Shown here: positions 49,858-61,084 of the stretch, in pieces
Position numbering within the stretch: the first letter of the stretch is position 1
Layout of the letters: each line of letters starts with the position of its first letter
NCBI GenBank assembly: GCA_014706295.1
Contig: JACSVZ010000004.1
Location: 10,760,465 to 10,824,464 of the forward strand
Direction of reading: 5' to 3'
DNA: 64,000 nucleotides
Origin: Lycocorax pyrrhopterus obiensis
Taxonomy: Eukaryota; Chordata; Aves; Passeriformes; Paradisaeidae
Notes under the pieces: generated by a model
Databases searched by the model: none
What the model saw: only the letters and a program-made list of their open reading frames with translations
Told to the model about the DNA's origin: nothing
Position numbers and translations under genes: made by a program

Positions 49858-51639
49858 TAAGGCAGATGAAGTGTTGGTTTCTCTGTGAGGAAGCAGCATC
49901 AGGCTTTTTCCAGGCTCCTGTATTAGGAGTGCCAAAGAACTCATGCTTTGGGTCAGGGTATCCTTTTTTATTTATGGTTTTGGAGCTTACTGGGTTCAAG
50001 TCGCAAATGAATTTGGCTTTTTATTTTTTTCACCTCACTTTTGAAATCACAGTACATGAGAATTCTTTGAAGTAAGTTTACTTATGTAAGCTGCTGAATA
50101 TAAAAGTCTTTCATTAAAACATAAGTCTTCTGGCTTACAGTATATTCAAGTTCCTTATATGTCTTCTAATAACTAATCGGAGGCCTGATTAAAAATGCAA
50201 AGGGCTTGTCAGACTGTGAGAGGTGCTTTACAGAGCTTTTGGGCAGATTTCTACATAGAAAAACTGAGACCTACCTTTCACAGTGGTTTTTAAATCTTCC
50301 ATTTCTCTCCACCCACTTTTGTATTACCTTGTACAGTGATGGCAGTAAAAATAATCTAAAATAAATAAGAAATGTCACTTAGAAGCCAAATCTCTGTCTA
50401 TTATAACTAATGAAAATATATTAAATTTAATATAGTTGGTTGGAGATATTAGTTTCTGACAGTAAATGATTGCTCACTAATTATGGCCATCCTCATACCA
50501 GTAGAGTGAATTCTGAGTAGTATCTGAGCTATACTGGTATGTGAAAACCAAAACATAATTATTTTATTTTATTTTTAAAGTTTAAAGTTTTTAAGCTTAT
50601 TTCCAATGGTGTTACTTTTTTGGCCACTTTAAGCCAAGTCCATCACAGCTTAGTACTGACAGGGAGGCTCTGATACAGTCTGAATGACTTGGCTTGCCTG
50701 AGAAGGTGGAGGAAAGGTGGCATATTGACTTGTTGGGTCTCTTCTTTTTCCAGATCTTTTTATTTTTGCCTCTTAATTTTCACCATCTTCATTTAGTACG
50801 TGTAGCAATATCTCAGGATAAGGGGAGTGTCAGGGTAAGTGATCCAGTTAGTTGGGATCACAAGGGTCTTCTTCGGTATATGGGAAGAGATGAAGGATAA
50901 ATAGAGGAGAGAAAGCTAAGGAAATACAGCTCTCGTGTTCTGTTAGGATCTAAACCAAAATACTTTGGCTTTGTTCCTGCAATGGAGAGGGAGGCTCCCA
51001 TGAAAAAGTAGCCTTTTTCTTGTGATAACAGCTGGGAAGAATCAGGCTAACTCACATTTGTTAAAGGAAAAAATAGCCTTTAGCTTCTGTTTTGAAAAGT
51101 TCGTGCTAACAAAAATGTCAGATCGGTTCCTTTGGCTGTTGCTTGGCAGTCAGAGCTGTGCCAGTGCCACCCCTGCTCTGTCGATTGCAGCACAGTGGCT
51201 GAACGACATCTCTGCCCTGCTGCGAGGTTTTCGCCAGACTTAGTTTTCTGAGCTTCCCATGGGGAGAGGGAAGTGTTTAAAATTCTACTTGACTGATGAT
51301 TTTTAAGTGAATACTTATTACAGCTGGGTGAGCACAAGGTGAGTGTTGGCTGTGCCTGGTGACACTCATGTGCAGCAGCTCTTCAGCACGAATGTGCGTC
51401 CCTGGCACTGCCCCGAGCCTGGGCTGGCCCGTGTCATCCACCCAAAGGGCGCCGTGAGTCTGCTGCTCCGTAAGGTGCTTCTCTACAGTGAAACAACGCC
51501 AGAAAACATTACAAACCTATTTCTGCTCTAAGTCCTGAGAGAAATGGGTTTGAGAGGCTTAGAGAATTGGGTTTGTTCAGCCTGGAAAAGAGATGGCTTT
51601 GGGGTGACCTTAGTGCAGCCTTCCAGTACCTGAAGGGAG

Positions 51640-52159
51640 TGTTGAGGAATACATCTGGTGCAGGTAGCTGGGGGTGCAGGCTGAGTTCTGGGTGGGAGCC
51701 GGACACAAGAGGCCATGAACTTCCAACGCATTGGATAATGAAAGGCAGGAAGATGGGTAGTGCCAGCCAGGTGAATGGACATGGAGAGACACAGCAGGAA
51801 CCGAGGACTCAGGAGGAAGAGTGCGACTTGAGTGGGGGTAGACTGTGAAAGGGGTTCCTTTGTTGGGGTCCCTCCTCGGAGGCACCATCTCGAGTTGTTG
51901 CTCTGTTGCTGTGCCATAAATAAATTGCTTTACAGAATGAGACATGTGAGACTCTGCCGTGGGAAACCTGGGGTCGAACCGGTGAGGAAACCTGGTCTGA
52001 CTGTGTGAGTGTGGGCTGTGCAGGGAGTCAAGCAGGGACCCATCGGGTCACTGGAGCCTCCATGAAGGGACTTCAGTGCCAGCTGTTACAGTCTCTGGCA
52101 TCGGGAGTGTGACTGCCAGAGAGTCTCGTGGATGGTCAGAATGGGAAATTTCCTTAACA
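51640..52159 (+). mobile_element. Solo LTR inserted in a CR1
   Basis: 520 bp beginning TGTTGAGGAA and ending TTCCTTAACA; the ends are inverted copies with one mismatch in ten. GGAG flanks both sides (51,636-51,639 and 52,160-52,163). Removing the element with one GGAG restores a continuous CR1 (CTGAAGGGAG directly before CCTAAAAGAAAG), so the boundaries are exact. Inside lies AATAAA (51,919-51,924); a clear TATA box is not evident. No retroviral coding sequence adjoins it. A 4-bp duplication fits class I (gamma-like) elements. The LTR gives a relative age: younger than the CR1 it disrupts. Confidence 0.93.
51919..51924 (+). terminator. Polyadenylation signal of the nested LTR
   Basis: CATAAATAAATTGC lies 280 bases into the 520-bp LTR, the place expected for the R-region signal. 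It fixes the plus orientation. Confidence 0.6.
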
Positions 52160-52479
52160 GGAGCCTAAAAGAAAGTTGGAGAGGGACTTCTTACACGAGC
52201 AGGTAGTGACAGGACAAGGGAGAATGGATCCAAATTGACAGAGAGTAGGTTTTGATTAGGTATCGGGAGGAAGTTCTTCCCTGTGAGGGTGATGAGGCCC
52301 TGGCACAGGTTGCCCAGAGAAGCTGTGGGATGCCCCATCCCCAGAAGTGTTCAAGGCCAGGCTGGATGGAGCTCTGAGCAACCTGGTCTAGTGGAAGGTG
52401 TCCCTGCCCGTGGCAGAGGGGTTGGAACTGAATGATCTTCATGGTCTTTTTCAACCCAAACCATTCAGTGATTCTGTGA

Positions 52480-53982
52480 GCTTATATGTCAAGTGAGGGG
52501 GAACAGGGGGGAAGCAGGGACAAAATCCAGGTATTGTTCTGTCTCTCTTCTTCTACACAGCAGCACAGCTGTCAGAGGTTATTATATCTTTAATTATATC
52601 AAGTAACTTTATGTAGTGGCTTTCAAGTGTATAGGATCAAGAAAGCCCTTCTCCAGTACACTGCTCATTTCTCTCTGGAAAGTTTGTGTCTCATGTTATC
52701 AGTTAGTGTTATTTGCAAACAAGCTGTACCCTAGTGCTACTTTCCTATGCTGTTCTTGGGAAAATTTCTGTATAAATCTAAATTTCCCAAATCCTGATTT
52801 TAAAGTGTGTAGTTTCAGAACACCAGGGGTGTCGTCCATAGGATGATGCTGCTGTTTGACATTCTGCTCTTTACAATAAGTTAAATTAAAAGTGGAATGG
52901 GAATTCTCAGGAAGATCTATGGAAAAATGTTCTCCTGAAGCTGAATATAAGCTGGTTTTCTGTTTAAGAAGCCACCTGGCTTAAAAAATTATTGGGGCAA
53001 TGCATTTTGCATCATTTGACCACTCCGTTTTTAGCATTGTCAGTTCAATTTCAAACAGAATCTCTGTCTTTGGCTGTGTTTTTAGCCAATGCTTCTTTTT
53101 AAAATATTCTGAAGTTCATGGAAAACTAAGTAGAATTTAATCTATAAACAAGATCTGACTTGATAATATCCTGTACTAATGATTCTAATAATGGCATAAT
53201 ATGAAGTCCATTGGAAGCTGCTGATAATTTCCAGCTTTTTTTCTTCTTCATTGCATTGAATTTATAGGGCTTTGGAACATTCCCACAGTCACAATTGTCC
53301 CCCAATTAAGCTGAGGACATGTTTGAATTATTTAATTTTTCATGCCCCGTAATATATTAAGTCTTCTAGATAATTGTGAAGACAAGTAATAGTAGAGACT
53401 TGATACTGTGGTCCGTGGTTCTCTTCTTGTGAAGATGTGCCAGAAGGTAGGATTAAGTACTTTAGTCAGAATATTTTCACTCTTTTTTTGAGCTTGAAAT
53501 TCTACTTCCAATTTAGTAGCAGATGAACGAGTTCTGTTTGTGAGTAGCCTTAGGAAGTATGTGCTTATTCTGTGGTAGTGTGTTTAGGTTTCAGCTTTAC
53601 ATGTGTTTGCCTTAATAAAAACAGCAAGGTAGAGAGGAGAACTAAAAACTCTTTAAGGCTTAGATTTTTTTCCTATCCTAAACTAATGGAAACAAGCCCT
53701 GTGGTCCCAGTCTACTCACAATTGCTTAAGACAAATAGCTGAATCTGAATGTCTTTGTAATTAGGGGCTTTTGACTACCTTTTTTCCTTCTGATTTCCCT
53801 CCATACTTTTTTATTCAGTTTGTGATACCTATAGTTCATGTACAGTAATAAATCTCATAAACTGTCAGACAAATTACACTCTATATTCTTCTTCTAAATA
53901 TTTTGAAGTATGGAAATATTTAACAAGCAAAAGATTGTTTTCAGGATACCTTCGTTGAAGCTCTCCAAATTGGCAAAATATG
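52480..53982. other. Unique DNA, no gene recognised
   Basis: Only short open frames. About 53,200-53,400 has an AT-rich, repeat-free texture like conserved noncoding DNA (unverified). Confidence 0.5.
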
Positions 53983-54228
53983 GAATCATAGAATGGTTTG
54001 GGCTGGAATGGACCTTTAAGATTATCTAGTTTCAATCCCCATGCCATGGGCAGGGATGCCACTTACTAGACAAAGTTGCTCGGAGCCCCATCCAGTCTGG
54101 CCTTGAACACTTCCAGGGATGGGGTGTTGACAACCTCTCTGGGCAACCTGTTCCGCTCATTCAGCACCCTCACAGTAAAGAACTTCTTCCTAACATCTAA
54201 TCTAAGCTTACTCTCTCTCAGTTTAAAA
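53983..54228 (-). mobile_element. CR1 LINE, short 3' fragment
   Basis: On minus this is the last about 245 bp of CR1: it runs from the TTAGGAAGAAGTTCTTTACT region through GAGGTTGTCAACACCCC and TGGCATCCCTGCCCATGGCA to the 3' terminus CCAAACCATTCTATGATTCC at 53,983. It is strongly 5'-truncated, with no coding capacity, and closest in sequence type to the 51.5 kb copy. Confidence 0.92.
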
Positions 54229-57200
54229 CAAAATCTATGTGTGACTAATGGAATACATTGGTATTAGAATGTGAAAACTTTTTTTTTTAATATATGTTTC
54301 ACTTTTACATGGTAATAAAATGCTGAATTCTACATAAAATGCATTAGATTTAACATACTTTTTGATTTTGAGAAAATCTTTGTCAGTTGCATCTGACTGT
54401 TGAATAAGACTGCAATTATCATATGGTAAATGGGATGCCTTTTGGTGATGAAATCATAAGAATATTTTTCCTTGCCTCTTCCCTCAAGGCCATGGAAATT
54501 GAAAAGAATTTCAGCGGGTGCATGTGTGTGCCTGGTTTTTACACTTGGATTTTAAACAAATGCAGGAGAAAACTGTAAGTTGTGCATTTTTAGGTATGCA
54601 TCATTGGCTGCTCTTTTGCAGTTTTAGTGCTCTGAAAGAATGGTTGCCTTGATCGTATTTAAGTCTCTGATTTAATGAGAGATGAGTGATTCTGGCAAAT
54701 TGAGAATGTAAAAGAGACGTTTCCACTGTTTAAAAATGCAGGAGTATATTCACTGGTTTGTTAAATCTTCATGTAAATGCCTGGTGTGTATTCATTTAGC
54801 ATGTTGTGTGGACTGGCAGGTGGATGACTAATGGATTGCTTCATATTAGTCAGCAGATGTAGGGGTGAAGAACAGAAAACACCCAGAAACAGTTAATTCA
54901 TCCGTTCATCCCCCCTGAGCAGCTCTTAAAACTCCTGCAAGACTGAGCTGCCTCTCCAGTTTTCGTAATGTAATGTAGCATCTACATTAATTAGTGGTTT
55001 TGGTAAGAGGCCAAAAGGAATGTATTTGTTTCTTAATAAGAAAATAATTATTGTATAATTTTCTTTGACTGCATCAGCATTTTGCAGTAGTTTTCATATG
55101 AGTTAATGAGAATCTCTTTGCAGAAGAATAATCTTTCCTCTTTTGGTGGGTAAAATTCTGTGCGGGAGCGAAAATCCTACTGGCCCATCTGTTTCTAATG
55201 TCTGTAGCACTGAGTACTGCTCAGAATGCACATATTCCTTTATGTTTATTTTCCATGCTTTTTAGGAATTCTGTGTTGGTTGTTTACATGAGTAGTTAAT
55301 GGACTAGCTTTTTTTATTCTTAATGGGAATGGCCCCTCCTGATGTGCTAGAAGGTCATCTGCTAATTTGTAAAGTGCATAACTGAAGGAAAATGAGTTCA
55401 TTTACTGTATCCACATTAAAATTCATATAATTTTTATTTAAATATATTAACGTCTGCCATTTGCTAACTACCCCACCATATGTAATGGAAACCTGACAGT
55501 CTGAAGGAAGGTAGGTACTGGTGGCAGAAGATTTTTAATTACCTTTTTTCCTAGAGATTGTAACAATGCTGTCCAAACCTATTTGATGTTTTAGTCCTGC
55601 TCTTTCTTGCCACTGCCCACTCATCCATGATTTGTGAACAGATCGTTTAACAAATGATCATCTAAACCCTATGACTCTAAAAAAAGGTAGAAAAACTGGT
55701 AGCCAGGAAAGATTCTCTAAATGCGGGGGAATTAAGTGCTTGATACTATTAATAATGGTCTGGCCATCACAGGGCTGACATTTCGTAGTTGACAGAAAGA
55801 TGAAAAGAAAAGCAAGCATTTAGACCATCTGTATGTCTTTAAAGTGATTTGGGATCTAAGAAGACATCTGATTTCACTAAAGAAGCTAAACATTCCCAAG
55901 AAGATAGCAGTAATAGCAGGAGCTAAAGAGTGATCCTATTTTATTTTTCTCAAGGATAATGGGAAACAGCTCATCAAAGATAGCTCCCATTTTCTCTAAG
56001 AAGAGGCACAATTTGCTTAAACTGGAAGACTTAACGGCACCATTCTCCAGGCCTAAATTTTTTTAATTTTCTTTAATGAGATTTTCTTTCTGCTTCTCCC
56101 CTGTGCGCTCAGAAGTTTTGGCTTGGAATGGATCCCAGGGCAGCATTGCTTTAGTACAGTTAGCCTTATTGCACCTGTTTACTTTTGTCACATGCTTGAT
56201 AAAGATTAAAATGGCCTTGTTGTTTGGAAGAATAACAGAGAAATGATACTCTAAATAAATAATATACACTCTAAATAAAAAAAACCAAACAATTGCCTGT
56301 ACCCAGGAAGGGTAAATATCCCTACTAAAACTACCAGCAGTGCTTTCCTGGGTCAGAATGAGCATGAACATTGAATGTATTTTTCAGATCTGTGGAAAAT
56401 AATTTTGTGGAATCGTTATGTCACTATTATTCAGTGAGACATTTGGACTCTTACTGTGTGTTTCCAGATTGTGGATAGGTCATGGTTTTGGTGTTCAGAG
56501 AGCTTCAGGTTTTGGGGGGAGTGAAGTTTGCTTTGGCTTGATTTCTGCTTATGACAAAGCTATGAGCAGAAAAGTCTGTGTATTTCTTGAGCAGGAGGTA
56601 AGTTGCAGGGTCATGGCTCTTGGATCATCTGGCACTGGGATGATCTTGCTCTACAAGACTGATGGTAGTGCCTTTTCCAGCAGCACCCTGCAAACAGGAA
56701 GGATCTCCCTCCTTTTGTGTCACATTAAAGAGGTCATCTCTTCCCTCTCTGTGCATGGCAGCAGGTACCTGTGGCTCCTCACCACTGCTTAAACAGTCCA
56801 GCTTAAAGGAGCGATGTGTCGTCTGACTAGAAATTACAAAGATTTCCCGCTGTGGTCTGGTTTCCTTTGGGTGTTTCCAGTTGGTTGACTCATCATTGGA
56901 AGCTGTTGGCTTCTGGCAGTGCATACATCAGCTCAGAGCTACAGATGTTTCCAGGTGTGCAAATTAAAAATCCTTGCCTAGTGCTTGCTGTATCAATTTA
57001 GGATGGCTACTTCATGTAGGTGAAGTAGCCTGCTATCCACCTAGTTCATGTTAGTGGATAATAGTTTGGGGTTGATGAGCAAATAAACGTGTAATTTGTT
57101 GCTGTTGCCTGTGCTGGTACCTGGAGATAAATGAGGGAAATGCTCCAGAGAGGTCATCTCCCAAAGGTGATGAATGCAAATACTCCTAAATTGGTAGCCT

Positions 57201-59919
57201 CATCATTTCACTGAATTGCAAAGAAGTAGGTCCAAATTTGGCAATTCTAATAATATGATCTGTTAAATACAGAAAGTGACTTGAACTCGTGACTTTTGAA
57301 TCTTTCATATATAGGTCTGTAGGTTCTTTTGAAGAGTTATCAATGGGAAAAGACTAGTATTTTTTTAATCAAGAAAGCTTTATTCACACGTATATAATTT
57401 ACTTTATCTTTTAAAAAAACAGCACTTACTCTTGAATGAATACAGTAGTTTCTGGCAAATAAGTTTAACCCAGTTTTTCAATACAGCATCTGTCTGGGAA
57501 AGTTGCTGGGATGATACCTTGACTTGTAAATGTATCTGTGGAGTCAAAGTTAATGGATTTGTATTTCTAAAGGCAAATACTTTTTGTCACCAGCAAAATT
57601 ATCGTGGCCTTCAAATGGATTATGGTTATCCCTTGGAAAGAATAACCTGTATAATGATTTTTCATTGCAAAGAAGTGATGAAAACATTGCATATGAAGAT
57701 GAACTAATCTTAGTTTGCATAAGGTCATACTTGTACAGGTTTTCTTTATAATCTGAAGTGCCCCTTCATAGGCTAATCTTGTAATAGTCAATCTTGGTAC
57801 AAAAGTCACCTTATCAGTGTAGAAGGAAATAATACTTAAAAAAAGAGCTTTGGCTGAGTAACATTCTCGAAGAGTCTTGTTGAAAATGCCATTTTTAGAT
57901 ACCGTACAATTTTATACATTCTTCTTGATTTCTGTCCAAACCCTTAAAATAATGGACCAGCTACATCGGGCACTTGCAAAGGACTTCCTTCTATGTTGGT
58001 TTTTATCTACGTGAGATCATTTTGTGTCTGTTGTAGTTGATGCTTAAAATGGTTTACCTTACAGTTTTAAGACCAAAGAGCAATCATGACATTATGTGAT
58101 CCTTTGCAACATTTGTGGTTGTGTCCTCATTTATGACGGTATAAATGCATTGAGGGGATAACTGCATCTTAGTGAGCCTAATGGTATTGATAGAATATCT
58201 CTAGTCTTAATCAGTCCCTGGAGCAACCTAAATCTGTATATAATGAGCATTCTGGAAACAGTGTGTCTACCTCTATTGTTAGAAATCAGAGCTTAGTGGG
58301 GGGTTTTTTTGCTTTTGTGATTGGTGTGATGTTCAACTTGAGTAAATTTCATTCACATTAACCTTGAAGTAAGGAGCTTCAAGTTGTTGGTTGTTGTTTT
58401 TTCATGTCTCAAGTGTTTTGTTTCTCATTTCTTTGTGTTTTTTATCATAGGAAAATGAAATGGAGTTAATAACTTTTAGTTGTAACAGCGTCTTTTATAT
58501 TCTTTGTTTAAAAATAAGTTATTTCAGTTGTTTGCATAAGGAATGAAAATTAAAAACAGGTGGTATCAGCTCTGTTGCACTTTTAAAGAGACGCTAACAA
58601 GGCTGCTGGGTTTATAGGCTTATTGACAGAAAACAAATGAATTTCATCCCTTTTCTCCTCTTCACTGCTTCTTCCTTCTTTTTCCTCTTAGTTGCGCTTT
58701 TCTGGGCAGGCATAATAATTGAAGTGTACAGCATATGATTGTTACTGACTGGCAGTATGGCAATGTGAGCCAGTCTGCACATGGCTCTTGACTTTGCTGC
58801 ATGTGAGTTGGAGTCTGTTGTTTTACAGCTTCCTTCAGGAAAGATTTGAAAATAGCTGAGGAAAGGTAGATTACATTTTGGTGCCTTACAAGATCCTATT
58901 CCAGGAGTAAAATACTCAAAATTAATTTAAGGCTCTGAAAAATACTGTCAATATTTTAAATTTTATAATACACAAGAATTGCTGTGTAACTTTTTGTCAC
59001 TAATGTTACCCAACTTTGTGAGTTGTTTCTCAGTCAAAGACGTAACTCAAGGTGGAATTCTCTTCTGAGGGTATTTCTTGGCTTTGCTGTAAGTTTGTTG
59101 GGTTTTTTAGTTTTTGTTAACTAGTCCCAGTGTACAGATTGTGAAGCATAATACCAATGTTGTACAAAGTAGTCCTTTAGCTGGTGCCATGGATGTTCTG
59201 TTACCCAAGAGAATTCTGTTTCCTTCTTCACTGACTTGTTTTCCACATTGCCGTCTCAGCATTGATTTTTTTGTGCCTTCATATGTAGGTCTGCCTTTTA
59301 ATGTATGATCTTGTTTTCTTTTTTACATCAAGGCATTGTTTCACATTTCTTCATCCTTTTACTTTGCTGATGTTGGGGTTTTTTTAAGAACAGACCTTTA
59401 AGCATATATGTTTGTACATGTTTAGAAAAGATGAGCTGTGTCTATGTAGGTTTTTCTACACAGTAAAACCAACACCAAGAATGTCTGGGTCTGTGCTGCA
59501 AGGAGAGGCGTGCTATGGAGCACATTACTAAACACTGTTTCCCTCAACATGTGTATGTTTATTGTCTTAGTTGTGTATTTTCCATTTCCTTTCATATGGA
59601 GATGGTATTCAGCCAAGGAAGAAAATAAATAGCTAAAAAGGAGGCAGAGAATGTGCCCAATCCTTTGTATCATCTGCTAAACAGGGTATTATCTTGCTGC
59701 AGACATTCCTGGCCATTTGAGCAGAGATTTATCTAATAAGTATTTTATGTCTTGCATGTATTGCCTTCGCATCTATCACTGAGCCAGGATTTTTCACTGT
59801 TGCCTCTGATTTAAATGGAGGAGGCTCCTGCATGTGTCCTGTTACAGAATATGGATGCAAAAATGGGACTTACCATGGTCATCCTTTGCACAACAGGAAT
59901 AATCCCACTGCATTGCGTG

Positions 59920-59976
59920 TTACCTAATAACACTAATAACTAATACCTAATAACTAATTACCTGTTACGTAATACA
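59920..59976. repeat. Imperfect CTAATAA tandem repeat
   Basis: Six variants of the unit TAC/CACTAATAA follow one another, ending with TTACGTAATAC. A local slippage-derived repeat. Confidence 0.75.
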
Positions 59977-60008
59977 GGATATACTGTGTTCTGTGTTTGA
60001 TGTTCAGT

Positions 60009-60090
60009 GACAAAAGCATGTGGAAGTACTTAAGAGATCTTACATGTGGAAGCATGTGGACAAAAGCATGTGGAAGTATGAAGAGATCTA
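60009..60090. repeat. 50-bp period direct duplication
   Basis: GACAAAAGCATGTGGAAGTA recurs at 60,009 and 60,059, each followed by AAGAGATCT with a small indel; a third partial unit (CATGTGGAAGCATGTGGA) lies between them. Confidence 0.85.
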
Positions 60091-61068
60091 GTACACATTT
60101 GGTTTTCAGTGGTTGCATAATGCTTTGTTCTGGGTTTCTCTTGGATTTGTCAGTTTTCATGTATGTTCTCTGAAATCACTGATCATGTTTAAAGAAAAGC
60201 ATTAGGTGGGAAGTGTCATGTCTGTCATGAGTTGAAATACTGCAAATAGTATTTCTGTTGAAGGATTTGTTATGAAACACCCAGATTTTCCATATATTTT
60301 TAGTATATGGATTTATTTTATAGATGAGCAGGTCTTGCAAAATGTACATTTGTTTAATTTTTAATGCTGTATCATGACATACTAACAAGCTGCTATCCTT
60401 TACAGGTAAAGACAAATCCTTTTACTGTTTTATACATCACATGAAACTTTGAGTACCATGAGTGAAATTTGCATATTACTTTATAAAACATTATAGGAAG
60501 CTGCAACTTAATGATGTTTACAGCAAGCTGAAAGAGGCAGAATTTTTTCTGGTGGTGCCATACTGAAGAGCATTTGTGCATACAATTATGCTCATAACTT
60601 ATTAAAGCTAGTGTGAAATTTAAATAAAACGGAGTTGAAATTGTACTGAAATCTGTTTAGTTGTGGAGGTTAGAAAATTACAAATCAGGTCTGCTAAGTA
60701 GATAGGTTTTTTTTCCACTTTTACATTTAATCACATTTATTCCCTGTTCAGCCACATTATTTGCTTGTTAAATGCACAGGAGAATATATTTTGTAAATTA
60801 TCTAAACTTTTAATAGCTTATGCACACAGATTCCAAAGAGAATTAGTACTGCCAACAGAAATACATTTTAGATTAACTGCTAGTTAAAATGTCTACATGC
60901 GGCGATTAGGCGGATTTTTTCATGTGTACTGTAGAAACGTCCCCCATAGCAGATCTGTGAACTGTTAAGATTCCCTGATCCAGGGTGAGTTGAATTGGAG
61001 GGGAGATTTCTCATCTGTTTTGGATCTGTATTTGCAAAGATGCAAAGATGAGGGGAATTGTTTAAAGC

Positions 61069-61084
61069 TTTTTTTTTTTTTTTT
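61069..61084 (+). repeat. T homopolymer (16 bp)
   Basis: Pure T run directly followed by GTGCAG, so it also looks like a splice-acceptor tract; see the exon-like segment reported at 61,091-61,239. Confidence 0.85.

Larger units (their letters stand above)
48541..51539. other. Unique DNA, no gene recognised
   Basis: Small open frames without recognisable products. A GC- and CpG-richer patch lies at about 51,120-51,480. Near-repeats of TTAGAAC...TACTACTACCAGTT occur at 48,912-48,967, and a 52-bp tandem duplication at 49,755-49,857. Confidence 0.5.
51540..52479 (+). mobile_element. CR1 LINE 3' fragment, split by an LTR
   Basis: Left part 51,540-51,639 (TTTGTTCAGCCTGGAAAAGA through CCAGTACCTGAAGGGAG) and right part 52,160-52,479 (GAGCCTAAAAGAAAGTTGGA through TTCAGTGATTCTGTGAG) are consecutive pieces of one plus-strand CR1. 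They cover the end of ORF2 and the 3' UTR, including GGTTGCCCAGAGAAGCTGTG and TCAAGGCCAGGCTGGATGG. Together about 420 bp remain; the 5' part is missing. The 520-bp interruption is an LTR with its own target duplication, so the CR1 was in place first. Confidence 0.93.

Noticed and set aside
49985..50005. GGGTTCAAGTC resembling a tRNA T-arm (B box)
   Set aside because: No A box or cloverleaf upstream; likely chance.
51966..51985. GGGGTCGAACCGG, B-box-like
   Set aside because: Lies inside the solo LTR and no tRNA fold can be drawn around it.
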